Shown piece by piece: positions 48,891-57,886 of a stretch of DNA of 64,000 nucleotides. The stretch lies in NCBI RefSeq assembly GCF_003202695.1, contig NZ_QGLL01000009.1:1-64000 (forward strand), given 5' to 3'. The DNA comes from Bifidobacterium asteroides. Its GTDB lineage: Bacteria; Actinomycetota; Actinomycetes; Actinomycetales; Bifidobacteriaceae. The notes under the pieces are model-generated. The model did no database searches. It had not been told where the DNA came from and worked only from the letters and a program-made list of their open reading frames with translations. Positions within the stretch are counted from its first letter, which is position 1; every line of letters starts with the position of its first letter. Made by a program: the position numbers and the translations under genes.

Positions 48891-50990
48891 ATGGTCGATT
48901 TTTCTATTTTCACCCGCAAAGGCACACCCTCATCCGCCGCCGGATCCCTTAACCGTCGGCGGCGAATTTTTCGACTGCGGCGCATGGGAGCCGCCCTGGC
49001 ATTAGGACTGGCGGTCTTCTGCACCCTGCAGATCCTGATCCAGGTCCAAGGCCGCCTGCCTGTACTGGTCGCCGCGCAGCCTATTGCACGTGGTTCGGTC
49101 ATAGAACCTGCCATGGTTGAGACGCGGATCCTGCACAGCAGGGAGCAGCTGCCCGGCCTGATCTCCTCGTTTGGACAAGTACGCGGGCAGCGACTGACCA
49201 TTAGCGTTCATAAAGGGCAGCCGCTGACGACAAGCATGGTCAGCGGACGACCAGCACAGCCGCCCGGGACCACCCCGGTGACCGTCCTCCTGGCCGACGA
49301 TCCGGGTGACCTGCAGGCTGGCGACCAGGTGAGTCTGCTAGCCTCGGGGGACTGCCCGGCTGGCGCCGACCCGCATCCTGCCCAGCCGAGTTCTCAGTCA
49401 CAATCCTCCGCGCAAGACCGACAGGGTTCTGACGAGAAGCCAAGACTTCACCAAGTCCAGCAAGTCTACGACGCACGCACGCAGACATCCGGGCAGACCT
49501 CAGGCGGCGGGCGCTGCATGATAGCTGAAAAGGCACTGACTCTGCAACCGGCTCAGGCCATCGACAAGGATCGAACCGATCTAGCAGGACGGGAGAGCAG
49601 CCAAGTCCGGCAAGGATCCCAGTCCGTCTTCGCCCTGGATCCCAGTCAGGCTCTGCTTTTGCTATCACTGGATCCATCTACACCAGTCATTGCCATCCGC
49701 TCCGACAGAACCTCTGCACCGACACCCTCCAATCATGTCGGAAAACCGAAACCATCCTGGGCCCGCGATAATGGAGGAAGAAGGAGGCATGGGGTTTCCA
49801 TGCCTTACCACAGCTACGGAAGGATGCAGGATGGCCTCGATCAATCAAGCGGCGGCCAAGGATACCGCCGAAGCAGTCCACAAAATCTCGCAGATCAGCA
49901 ACAAGGGCATGCTGGGCGAATTCAAACAGTTCATCTCGCGTGGGTCCATGGTGGATATGGCCGTGGGCGTGGTCATGGGTTCAGCGGTGACCAGCGTGGT
50001 CAACGCCATCGTCAACAATCTGATCAGCCCCCTGATCGCCATGATCTTCGGCAAACCAGACCTGTCGGGGCTCCTGACCATCAGCTACCGGAACGCCACC
50101 ATCTCCTTCGGCGCCATTCTGACGGCCCTGCTCAACTTCCTCTTGATCGCCATCGCCGTTTACTTCTGCATCATCATGCCCATCAACAAGCTGCGACAGC
50201 TGAGCCGGGCGGCCTCCGGCATCAAGGACCAGCCCAACGCACCCAGCCCTCAGGACCAGAGTCTGCAGCTGCTGCGTCAGATCGCCGACGACATCCACCA
50301 GTCGACGGGTGCAGACAGCCAACAGCCTGGAAGCGGACTGCCCAAGGGCCAGAACTAGAACCGGCAGTCAGTCATCACGCTCGTTGGGGAAGAGTCCCCA
50401 GTGCGGCGGCAGCTCGCCCAGGATTCGCCGGTCATCCCCATCAATGCGATCCTGCGCACAAACCCGGTCCTGGGGATCCTCCTCGACGCCATCAACATCG
50501 AACCGTTCCCTGCCGGGGCGAACCACCCGACGATGCCGACGCGCAGGCGGAGATGCGGATTCGTCGACCTGATTACCACGGTCTTGCCAAGCTTGTGCCA
50601 TCAACGCGCCTGCCGATAGATATCGGCAAGTCGGGCAACGATCCTGTCAGCCTCCTTGTCAGGATTGACAAATGCCGAGACGCTCCAGACCGTCATGACC
50701 GACCACCCAAGATACTGCAGATCTTCGGTGGTGAACCGGTGGCGCTCCCGGGTGGACTGGGTGTGCATGAACTCGGCATCGTCAGTCAGCACAGCCAAAG
50801 CATAGGGCTTGTTCTTGAGCCCGACCACCAGCGGGATTCGGGGCGCCTGGTCGTACCCATAGCCCAGGGCTACGTCCAGCCCCCGGGTCCGCAGCCGCTG
50901 GGCCAGATCCCGGAAGAGCACGTTGGTGGACTGTTCGTCCTGCTCGGGCCGTACCGATTCAGCGTCGGGATGCTCGGCCCAGATCAATAG
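48891..50990 (+). CDS. SAF-domain membrane protein; frame runs on past mscL
   Basis: The first about 280 codons (48891 to about 49740) are convincing: a basic N-terminus, one TM at about 32-52, then a SAF/CpaB-like domain with 'LPVLVAAQPIARGSVIEPAM' and 'GQRLTISVHKGQPLTTSMV', and a terminal strand ALLLLSLDPSTPVIAI. Such proteins normally stop there. Here no stop appears until 50990, and the remaining about 420 codons are the alternate frame of mscL plus antisense of the next genes, with no protein-like character. A frameshift or lost stop near 49700-49770 is likely; another frame has TAA at 49769. SAF/CpaB proteins occur in flp-pilus assembly, but no pilus genes are near. Confidence 0.5.
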   Translation: MVDFSIFTRKGTPSSAAGSLNRRRRIFRLRRMGAALALGLAVFCTLQILIQVQGRLPVLVAAQPIARGSVIEPAMVETRILHSREQLPGLISSFGQVRGQRLTISVHKGQPLTTSMVSGRPAQPPGTTPVTVLLADDPGDLQAGDQVSLLASGDCPAGADPHPAQPSSQSQSSAQDRQGSDEKPRLHQVQQVYDARTQTSGQTSGGGRCMIAEKALTLQPAQAIDKDRTDLAGRESSQVRQGSQSVFALDPSQALLLLSLDPSTPVIAIRSDRTSAPTPSNHVGKPKPSWARDNGGRRRHGVSMPYHSYGRMQDGLDQSSGGQGYRRSSPQNLADQQQGHAGRIQTVHLAWVHGGYGRGRGHGFSGDQRGQRHRQQSDQPPDRHDLRQTRPVGAPDHQLPERHHLLRRHSDGPAQLPLDRHRRLLLHHHAHQQAATAEPGGLRHQGPAQRTQPSGPESAAAASDRRRHPPVDGCRQPTAWKRTAQGPELEPAVSHHARWGRVPSAAAARPGFAGHPHQCDPAHKPGPGDPPRRHQHRTVPCRGEPPDDADAQAEMRIRRPDYHGLAKLVPSTRLPIDIGKSGNDPVSLLVRIDKCRDAPDRHDRPPKILQIFGGEPVALPGGLGVHELGIVSQHSQSIGLVLEPDHQRDSGRLVVPIAQGYVQPPGPQPLGQIPEEHVGGLFVLLGPYRFSVGMLGPDQ
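49831..50358 (+). CDS. mscL: Large-conductance mechanosensitive channel
   Basis: 175 residues. It is a homopentameric safety valve opening under osmotic downshock. TM1 with the gate is in MLGEFKQFISRGSMVDMAVG and 'VVMGSAVTSVVNAIVNNLI'; TM2 is around 'FGAILTALLNFLLIAIAVYF'; the C-terminal helical bundle is 'QSLQLLRQIADDI'. About 26 residues precede the usual MscL start. I choose ATG 49831; an in-frame ATG at 49789 with AAGGAGG directly in front is possible. It is the last gene of the plus-strand row and overlaps the run-on frame of the SAF gene. Confidence 0.93.
   Translation: MASINQAAAKDTAEAVHKISQISNKGMLGEFKQFISRGSMVDMAVGVVMGSAVTSVVNAIVNNLISPLIAMIFGKPDLSGLLTISYRNATISFGAILTALLNFLLIAIAVYFCIIMPINKLRQLSRAASGIKDQPNAPSPQDQSLQLLRQIADDIHQSTGADSQQPGSGLPKGQN
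50368..50604 (-). CDS. Small charged protein, third gene of the FHA operon
   Basis: 78 residues, very rich in Arg and Asp, with no signal or TM. The second half (RVCAQDRIDGDDRRILGELP, then PHWGLFPN) looks constrained rather than low-complexity, which argues that it is a real gene. Its start overlaps the stop of the helicase-like gene by 4 nt, so it is translationally coupled to it. Function unknown; the product would be cytoplasmic. It converges with mscL, 9 nt away. Confidence 0.65.
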   Translation of the reverse strand: MMAQAWQDRGNQVDESASPPARRHRRVVRPGRERFDVDGVEEDPQDRVCAQDRIDGDDRRILGELPPHWGLFPNERDD

Positions 50991-53900
50991 CTCCTTGAGC
51001 AGACGCGGCCCAGGCTGATGAAGACGATCATCCTCCAGATCTTCAGCAGAGAACGCCGCAACGATGTCCAGATTCCGATCCGGCAGCGCAAGGGAATCCA
51101 GCAGCATGCCCTTGCCCCCTTCGCCTTCCAGATCGCCGAATTGCTGCAGGAGGCGGCCGTGGGCGGTCTTGGCAAAGCCTAAGGTCAGGATCGCGTCCGT
51201 TGCCCGCGCGCCGCAGACCTCGTCAATGCCGACGATGCGCACATGCCGCAGGAACTTGGCGAAAGCCCTGTCCTTGGCTGCTGCAGACTTGAGCTCGGCT
51301 CCCAGCCGAGAGCGATGGGTTGCGGACAGCGTGATCACAGTCAGCAGATAACTGCTAGGAACCAGAGAGAAGGATCTCGCCTTGCGTCTGAGCATGTCGA
51401 CAACAGCAGTGACCTCCTGTTGGCTGGACTCGACCAGCCCGGTGGCCATGACCGGGACACCAGCGCCATCCACCCTGGTCAGGGTTACCCTGCCAGGCTC
51501 ACGGCAATCGGGCACAGGTGCCGACAGATCCCCATACCCGTGATCCTTCAGAAAGGATTCCAATTGAATGGAGCGGCGCGAAGTACGAGCTTTGACGGTG
51601 ACCGGGACCAGATGATCGACCAGCTGCAAGAGGCCATCTGATGTGACGGTAGGTCGGTGAGCGATGACGGCCGCCTGCCGGGCGCGAGCCAGCACGGTCA
51701 GCACCTGAATGGAAGGCATATGGGCCCCGGCGTCGATGATGACCGTATCGGCCAGCTGTGTCGGGTTGGTCCTAGTCGCCAGCGTGGCAGGGGTCGCGAT
51801 GATGATGGGCTTGGCCGCCGAAAGTATGCCAGGGTGGGCCTGTTGGAAGACCGCAAGGGAGGCACCGGGGTTTCCGGCCAGCATGGTATGCAGCTGGTTG
51901 GCCTCCTGGGTGCGCGAGAAGAGCAGCTCGGACAGGCGCTTCTCGCTCTCTTGGGCAACCATAGGTCCTATGCTGGCCACATGCTGGGCATCCACCTGGC
52001 TGAAGCGGTCGGCTGCGTTGGATAGGGCGGAACCATCCTGGTTGGAGATGATCTGCGAAGAACGCATGATGTCGTCAAAGACGGTGGTCCACCAGGCCAG
52101 CTGCAGCTCGGCCCGTACCGCCTTGCCCTCCACCTGGCGATTGCGCAGGTCCTGGACCAGGTCCGCCAGCCCCGCCTTGCTGAATTCGCCCTCCAAAGTG
52201 CAACGCTCAGGCAAGGTATCCAGGGCTGTATGGTCGTCGAAGAGGGCCTTGAGCCGTTCCTCCGCCTTGTTGAAGTCCATGGTCTCCAGATCGCCGCCTG
52301 CCGGAGTCGAAGCCAGAACGGTATCCAGAGCCGTCATATCACGGATCAGGGATTCCTGTGTGTCGATGATGACATCCAGCTTAGGCGGCAGAACCGGCCA
52401 GCCGCCATGGGGCACAAAGGTCCGCCACTGCTCGGCCTGCTTGGAGACCACCACCAGCGACTTATGCAGATCCTCGACCTGAGCACCAGGCCTGAGCAGT
52501 CTCTTGGCTTCCTTGACCAGACGTCGGCGTTCCCAGAATCCCAGATTGGATCCGTTGGCCTTGCGATCATCCTTGGACTTGGTGGCTTCAATCATTGCAG
52601 GAATATCGCGTTCGAAGATAGAAGGCTGGAAAACATCCAGCACCCGGCGCAGGTTCTTGAGAACCACCACCTGCCGCCCCCAATCCTTGACGGATGCCGG
52701 CACAGGGAACCCACAGGTCTCTACAGTTGATTTGACCTGCTCACGGGTTTCCGGCAGAAGCCGCTGCAGAAGACGAACCACACGAGAGTACGCGTCCACA
52801 GCCTCGTTCTCGTTGATCAAGGTGGCACCGAACCAAGGAGTGTCCTGGGGGCCAATGACGAATTCGCCCAGCTTGGCAGCCCTCTCCAGCTTGTCTGCCC
52901 AGGTATCCAACTCGGGCTGCAGGTTGTGGGCCGTGGCCGCGCCCAGACGGACACGGGTGGCAGGATGCGTAGGCATATTGGCAATATTGGCCAGATTCTG
53001 AATGGTCTGATAGGCCGAAACCCCCCAGCTCGAATCCACCCCGTGCAGGTCCCCCAAGTAACGGGCCAACCTGGAACGGACACCAACAAGTTCGTCAGCC
53101 ACCTGGTCGAAGTGTTCGCTGGCCTTGCCGGGTTTGAACCCCACCGCATCGATCAGCCGCTGATCTAGGCTCCTGCCCAGCTGGTCGTCGGTCAGGTCAA
53201 GGGCCATGCTGGCCATTCCCGCAGCATCCAGACAATGTTGGAAGCGCCGCTTCTCCTCCACCACGCAGGGCACATAGAGCACGGTTCTGCCAGCTGCAAC
53301 ACAGCGCGAGGCAATGGCCAAGGCATCCTCAGCGCTGTGGCGGCCGGTCTGCTCATCCACAAGCACGCTGTGCCCGGTCGCCACCAACTGGGCGGCATAA
53401 CGGACCTGGTTGTCCACATCTCCTGCCTCGAACTCGCTGTGAGGGTCGGCATCAAAGGGGCTATAGCCGGGCACAGGTCCGCCCTTGATCCGCTCGGAGG
53501 CTAGCTGGTCGCCAGCCAAGGCATCCAGCAGGTCGTTGCCGGTGGACCCCGCGGTCATCCGGTCCAGAATCCGAAGGCTTTCACCCAACAGCTGGGCCGA
53601 TGGCTCGATAAAGCATCCCAGAACGATTTTCCGTTCGATGATGAAGTCGCTGATATGCGGCGTGATCAAGGCCGTCATATCCTTGAACAGCGATGAAGTT
53701 TCAGGTGTGCCGCCCTGATAGTGGGAGGCGGAAAACAGGCGGTCCGGATCCAAGGTGATGCCCCGCTCGCGCATGGCAGAGATCAAGGCAGGATTAAGGC
53801 CCACTTTACCAGTGAATCTGATGGAGGCTCTGGATGCCCCCTGCGTGCTCTCGTCAATACTCACGGGATAGAGCAGCACAGGCATGTCGCACCCCTGCCA

Positions 53901-54323
53901 GGCAGCAACCCCCACCACCATGGAGAGCTGTGCAAAACCGCTTGCACGTTCCTTGGCGGCCTGATCATCCAGAACCCGCTCCATGCGCCGATGGGCGGCA
54001 CGCAGCATGCCGCGGTCTCGGAAGAGCGCATCCAGATGGACCTGGCCGCTAGCGAAGAGCTGGGCAATTCCTGAAGGATGCGCATGCGTCAGGTCCATCT
54101 GCGCGGCCAGCTGCGACACATTCTCCAAAGGTGTCAGTCCCACTTGGTTCTGATAGTCCTGGCGCCATCCTCGAATTCGCTCCAGAGGAGTCAACGGAGC
54201 CTTGACCTGTTCGGCTGCGCGATCGGACAAAGAGCCGGCCGTTGATGCTTGTGCATCTTCAGCCCCTGTGCTCTGTTCCGATATCCCGGTGCTCATTACC
54301 GTATCGCTCATCCCTTCACTCAC
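50601..54323 (-). CDS. Degenerate helicase/nuclease homologue (DUF4011/MTES_1575-like)
   Basis: 1240 residues, cytoplasmic. The layout resembles the large SF1 helicase-nuclease proteins with a C-terminal Vsr-like (MTES_1575) domain: an N-terminal DUF4011-like part, a split helicase core, and a tail with 'RHRFTTEDLQYLGWSVMTVWS'. The expected motifs are lost. Where Walker A should be, near residue 330, it reads VDEQTGRHSAEDA. Where a DEAA-type Walker B is expected, it reads VIIDAGAHMPS. The nuclease ECDG-type strand reads AVLTDDAEF. I infer a scaffold or regulator rather than an active helicase. It is coupled by 4-nt overlaps to the FHA gene upstream and the 78-residue gene downstream. The family call is from architecture only. 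Confidence 0.65.
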   Translation of the reverse strand: MSEGMSDTVMSTGISEQSTGAEDAQASTAGSLSDRAAEQVKAPLTPLERIRGWRQDYQNQVGLTPLENVSQLAAQMDLTHAHPSGIAQLFASGQVHLDALFRDRGMLRAAHRRMERVLDDQAAKERASGFAQLSMVVGVAAWQGCDMPVLLYPVSIDESTQGASRASIRFTGKVGLNPALISAMRERGITLDPDRLFSASHYQGGTPETSSLFKDMTALITPHISDFIIERKIVLGCFIEPSAQLLGESLRILDRMTAGSTGNDLLDALAGDQLASERIKGGPVPGYSPFDADPHSEFEAGDVDNQVRYAAQLVATGHSVLVDEQTGRHSAEDALAIASRCVAAGRTVLYVPCVVEEKRRFQHCLDAAGMASMALDLTDDQLGRSLDQRLIDAVGFKPGKASEHFDQVADELVGVRSRLARYLGDLHGVDSSWGVSAYQTIQNLANIANMPTHPATRVRLGAATAHNLQPELDTWADKLERAAKLGEFVIGPQDTPWFGATLINENEAVDAYSRVVRLLQRLLPETREQVKSTVETCGFPVPASVKDWGRQVVVLKNLRRVLDVFQPSIFERDIPAMIEATKSKDDRKANGSNLGFWERRRLVKEAKRLLRPGAQVEDLHKSLVVVSKQAEQWRTFVPHGGWPVLPPKLDVIIDTQESLIRDMTALDTVLASTPAGGDLETMDFNKAEERLKALFDDHTALDTLPERCTLEGEFSKAGLADLVQDLRNRQVEGKAVRAELQLAWWTTVFDDIMRSSQIISNQDGSALSNAADRFSQVDAQHVASIGPMVAQESEKRLSELLFSRTQEANQLHTMLAGNPGASLAVFQQAHPGILSAAKPIIIATPATLATRTNPTQLADTVIIDAGAHMPSIQVLTVLARARQAAVIAHRPTVTSDGLLQLVDHLVPVTVKARTSRRSIQLESFLKDHGYGDLSAPVPDCREPGRVTLTRVDGAGVPVMATGLVESSQQEVTAVVDMLRRKARSFSLVPSSYLLTVITLSATHRSRLGAELKSAAAKDRAFAKFLRHVRIVGIDEVCGARATDAILTLGFAKTAHGRLLQQFGDLEGEGGKGMLLDSLALPDRNLDIVAAFSAEDLEDDRLHQPGPRLLKELLIWAEHPDAESVRPEQDEQSTNVLFRDLAQRLRTRGLDVALGYGYDQAPRIPLVVGLKNKPYALAVLTDDAEFMHTQSTRERHRFTTEDLQYLGWSVMTVWSVSAFVNPDKEADRIVARLADIYRQAR

Positions 54324-55888
54324 TCCCGCACCGTGTTCAGATATTTGTGGTACCCGTCATTGTTGCGCAGGGCCGCGTCGATGTCGCGATCGCCCTGAGC
54401 CTCCAGCCAAGCGTAAAGATCATCATAAAGAGACGGGTTCATAGCCAGGAAAGGCAGCAGCTGCCGATGCTTGGCCATGGCGAACTGCAGAGCGAAGTCC
54501 CCTGTGCGCTTGGCATCATCGGAGCTCATCCCGTCTACTTCGATGGTTTCCCGGTCATGGTCATAGTCACCCTTGGAGATCCGCTCGAAGACGGATCCGG
54601 GCTCAAAGGCCGGCTGATAACGCTGGGCGTCTTCATCCGGCTTATCCGCTGGCTCAGGACGCCGGGCCTGCTCCGATGCCTTCTTGGACAGGCGGGCCAG
54701 CTCCACAGCCCCTAGCGGAGTGAACCCCTGGACCGAGTCAGTTTCACCCCATCGGCCTTGTCTGGACTGGCCGGCTGCATAGCCCTTACGGCCTGAAGCC
54801 GAGCGACCATCGCGATCAGTGTTGTCATCGCCGCCTTGTTCAGTGGTGGGCTCAGCTGAACGGGAATGACGAGCATCAGCGAAAAGGTTGCGGTCGGCCG
54901 GCTGGCTGTTCTCCTCTTGCGTACCGACCAGCGGCAGATCCTGCTTGGATTCGTGCTCCTGCGATGGCAGAGATCGGCCGACTTCGGCACGAGAGCCCTG
55001 GGCCTGGGAGTACTTTCCAGGCCGGTCAACCCCACGATCTTCGAATTCCCTGCCATCCGGCTGAGCGGCATGAGCACCGTGATGGCCTGATGCCTGAGCG
55101 TCTGCCACGCCGGTATCAACAGGTCTTTCGGCGCTCTGACCCTGCTGGGCTGAATCGGGATGCTGCGCTTGTGAGCCTTGCGAATCTGCGGGTGCTGATT
55201 TATCAGTCAAAGGCGACGACGGATTATCCTCCAAACTGCGAGCGACGTGCGCAGGCTCTGAATGATCTTGCGAAATTCTGCTGGCCTCCTGGGACGAATC
55301 GTTTGCCTTGGCGGCCCCCAAGGCCATGTCGTGCAAAGCAGCGACCCGGTTGCGGACCCCATCAGCCTTGAAGATGCCAGTAGGCTCACCGGCGCGCATA
55401 TCCAGAATATCGTCGACGGACATGTCAGCGGCATCAGGCTCCACCATGCCACGGGGCTGTGCGGAGTATGAAAAGAGGTCAGACACATGGAACGAGGAAT
55501 TGGTCTGATCCTCTTCGGGATTGCTGATTCGCACGAAATCGACAGGAACATCGCCGAACTGGAATCGAGCCGAGCTGCCGGACAAGGGGAAGGCGGCATC
55601 CACAGGCAGCCTGACCAAGGATCCATCGGGCTGGACCAGATAGGAGCCGTTGGTGGAACCCATGTCGCGCAAGGTAGCCAGACCGTCCTGATCTATGGCG
55701 AAAACGGCATGCCGTTTGGACATGGATTTGGTGCTATCGGACACCTCCAGACGACGCCGACCGTCATCAGCCAGCGGACGCAGAGGCTTACGGCCAATCT
55801 CGACGGTCTCGCCGGGCTTGAGCCTGGTTTCTTCCGCCCCATGTAACTTGATTATCCACACCTGCCCCGGTCGCCGATCGTCACTCAC
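54320..55888 (-). CDS. FHA-domain protein
   Basis: 522 residues. The N-terminal FHA domain (about 10-120) keeps the phosphothreonine-binding residues: GRKP near residue 32, SMSKRHAVF (Ser and His) and GSTNGSYL (Asn). It should therefore bind pThr peptides made by Ser/Thr kinases such as PknB. About 250 Gln/Ser/Asp-rich, probably disordered residues follow. A conserved helical C-terminal part ends in 'LLPFLAMNPSLYDDLYAWLE', like the short helical-repeat segments seen after FHA domains in actinobacteria. First gene of a three-gene operon with 4-nt overlaps. The kinase and phosphoprotein partners are not in the window. Confidence 0.85.
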   Translation of the reverse strand: MSDDRRPGQVWIIKLHGAEETRLKPGETVEIGRKPLRPLADDGRRRLEVSDSTKSMSKRHAVFAIDQDGLATLRDMGSTNGSYLVQPDGSLVRLPVDAAFPLSGSSARFQFGDVPVDFVRISNPEEDQTNSSFHVSDLFSYSAQPRGMVEPDAADMSVDDILDMRAGEPTGIFKADGVRNRVAALHDMALGAAKANDSSQEASRISQDHSEPAHVARSLEDNPSSPLTDKSAPADSQGSQAQHPDSAQQGQSAERPVDTGVADAQASGHHGAHAAQPDGREFEDRGVDRPGKYSQAQGSRAEVGRSLPSQEHESKQDLPLVGTQEENSQPADRNLFADARHSRSAEPTTEQGGDDNTDRDGRSASGRKGYAAGQSRQGRWGETDSVQGFTPLGAVELARLSKKASEQARRPEPADKPDEDAQRYQPAFEPGSVFERISKGDYDHDRETIEVDGMSSDDAKRTGDFALQFAMAKHRQLLPFLAMNPSLYDDLYAWLEAQGDRDIDAALRNNDGYHKYLNTVRE

Positions 55889-55989
55889 GTTTTCGACCTC
55901 CCAAATCTGCAGCCGACTTCACTCGGTACTATCGCCTATTCTGTCATGAAACCCAGAGATAGAGTTGATTGCGTGCCGAATTGACTGAT

Positions 55990-56400
55990 AACGGACACAT
56001 GAGAGGCTTGCAGACATCACAGCGCAGCGAATTCTCCCCGCTGGGCCAGAGTCCAGGTCATGGCCGGCCAGGAGGGGCGTTGGAGGGTTCGTTCTGCACC
56101 GTAACAGCCCGGATAGGGATGCCTATGGCTTCCATCTCTTTGATGTAGCGGGCGAAATAACGAGCATGGACCCCCTCTATGGCTCCTCAAGTGGATCATA
56201 GCCGTTGCCGGTCCACTCGTTGAAGCGCAGATGGCCACCCTTTGTCAGGGTTGAACATGTCGTCCAGAAGGGCGTGTCTTTGCTGTACGGTCTGACCGCC
56301 CCCAGATCAGCGAGGCCGCGACATCGCTGATGGCGGCCACGGCCCTGATTCAGTGCTGATGACGCTGGCAGGGATCAATGACGATGGGCTCGGCGCTCAT
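55990..56400 (-). pseudogene. Remnant of a GH30-family glycosidase
   Basis: Pieces of a GH30-type protein (glucosylceramidase/beta-1,6-glucanase clan) can be read on the minus strand in changing frames: SAEPIVIDPCQRHQ, then RHALLDDMFNPDKG, then ARYFARYIKEMEAIGIPI followed by RAVTVQNEP, then PSWPAMTWTLAQRGEF. The order and spacing fit the N-terminal half of GH30, including the TVQNEP acid/base motif. Several frameshifts and in-frame stops separate the pieces, and the C-terminal half is missing. The gene is dead. Confidence 0.6.
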
Positions 56401-56749
56401 GGGCTTCTCCCCATTGGAGGGGCTTGCAGGGGCCGGCGTCGATCGGTCAGATCTTCCGGAGGCCACGATCCTGAGTAAAAGTTATGGTCATGATCGCCCT
56501 ATCGCTGTCATACCTGGGCATCGGCGTCACGGTCGATAGGGCAGGGGCTTAGCTTAGCAGCGGTTCCAAACATGAACACACTGTCTGGATCAACTTCGAT
56601 CATCGCAATTGGATAGTTGCGTCTATGCTCCTGAGCGGCCGAAACCACGATCGCTGCAACTGGGGCAGACCCGCCCATGCACACCTGTGTGGATCAGCTC
56701 TGCGCTGGGCAGCACAACCATTCCTGCGCGCACGTCCACACAGGATTAT
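56401..56749. other. Gene-free stretch between GH30 remnant and rplL
   Basis: No coding frame. It contains a 9-bp inverted repeat, GCCCTATCG (56496-56504) and CGATAGGGC (56534-56542). That could be an old operator or attenuator of the decayed sugar gene. Nothing else is supported. Confidence 0.4.
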
Positions 56750-56788
56750 GGAAAGCCCCGCACCGTCAGTGACAGTGCAGGGCTTTCC
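56750..56788 (-). terminator. Terminator of rplJ-rplL
   Basis: GGAAAGCCC(C)GCAC pairs with GTGC(A)GGGCTTTCC 30 nt past the rplL stop. The stem is long and GC-rich; the T-tract is weak. Confidence 0.7.
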
Positions 56789-56817
56789 CGGATGCAAAGG
56801 CTCAGAAGAGCCGATGA

Positions 56818-57198
56818 CTACTTGAGCTCGACAGTGGCGCCGGCCTCTTCCAGCTGGGCCTTGGCCTTGTCGGCGTCTTCCTTCTTGGCGCCTTCCAGGA
56901 CGGCCTTGGGGGCACCGTCAACCAGAGCCTTGGCATCGGCCAGACCGAGGTTGGTGATGGCCTTGACGGCCTTGATGACCTGGATCTTCTTGTCGCCGAC
57001 GGCGGAGAGGACGACATCGAACTCGGTCTTCTCCTCCTCAGCCGGAGCAGCAGCACCGGGGGCGGCAGCGGCCACGGCCACGGGGGCGGAGGCCTCGACG
57101 TCGAACTCGTCCTCGAACTTCTTGACGAAGTCGGACAGCTCGACCAGAGTCATTTCCTTGAACGCGTCGATGAGCTCGTCAGCGGAGAGCTTGGCCAT
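56818..57198 (-). CDS. rplL: 50S ribosomal protein L7/L12
   Basis: 126 residues. Stalk protein recruiting elongation and initiation GTPases, present as dimers on L10. It starts [20 protein letters not shown]. An Ala-rich hinge (about 38-52) is followed by the C-terminal domain '[20 protein letters not shown]' and '[16 protein letters not shown]'. It lies about 100 nt downstream of rplJ. Confidence 0.98.
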   Translation of the reverse strand: MAKLSADELIDAFKEMTLVELSDFVKKFEDEFDVEASAPVAVAAAAPGAAAPAEEEKTEFDVVLSAVGDKKIQVIKAVKAITNLGLADAKALVDGAPKAVLEGAKKEDADKAKAQLEEAGATVELK

Positions 57199-57299
57199 AA
57201 TGGCTTCCTTTCATTTGTGGCAACCGGCATTGACTGGTAGGCCGGTCACCGAACATCTTCTTGTATTTGCCGTATGAATCCAGGGGCGAAACCTTGGAA

Positions 57300-57821
57300 T
57301 CAGGCGGCCTTTTCCTGCTTCTCGCGCAGGGCGTCGAACGTGCGCACAGCCTTGGTAGGCACAGCGACGAACAGGTTGGCGGCCTTGGACATGGTGCCCT
57401 TGAGCGCGCCGGCCATCCGGGAGAGCAGAACATCGCGGGATTCCAGATCCGCGATCTTCTCCATGGCATCTGCGTCGGCAACGGCTCCATCGATGAAGCC
57501 GCCTTTGACGATCAGTGCCGGATTGTCCTTGGCGAAATCACGCAGCGTCTTGGCGGCATTGACGTAATCACCCTTGACGAAGGTGATGGCGCAGGGGCCG
57601 GCAAGCATCTCATCGAGACCCTCGACTCCGGCCTCTTTGGCCGCAATCCGGGCAAGCGTGTTCTTCGCCACGTTGTAGGAAGTATCGCGGCCTAGCTTGT
57701 TTCGCAGATCGGCGACCTGCGGAACACTGAGCCCGCGGTACTCGGTGAGGATGATGGCGTCGGCGTCACGGAACTTGTCCGTCAGCCTGGCGACAGCCTC
57801 TTCCTTTTCGGGCCTTTTCAT
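57300..57821 (-). CDS. rplJ: 50S ribosomal protein L10
   Basis: 173 residues. It anchors the L7/L12 stalk on 23S rRNA. Motifs are MKRPEKEEAVARLTDKFRDA, 'EYRGLSVPQVADLRNKL' and 'YNVAKNTLARIAAKEAG'. The leader upstream carries a hairpin with a T-run (57887-57909) and a promoter at 58018-58046. L10-controlled attenuation is plausible. Confidence 0.98.
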   Translation of the reverse strand: MKRPEKEEAVARLTDKFRDADAIILTEYRGLSVPQVADLRNKLGRDTSYNVAKNTLARIAAKEAGVEGLDEMLAGPCAITFVKGDYVNAAKTLRDFAKDNPALIVKGGFIDGAVADADAMEKIADLESRDVLLSRMAGALKGTMSKAANLFVAVPTKAVRTFDALREKQEKAA

Positions 57822-57886
57822 GGCGTTCCTTCCTAGACAGACCTATGGAGGGAGCCGGACGACCGAGCATGGCAGGCAAAAAGAAA

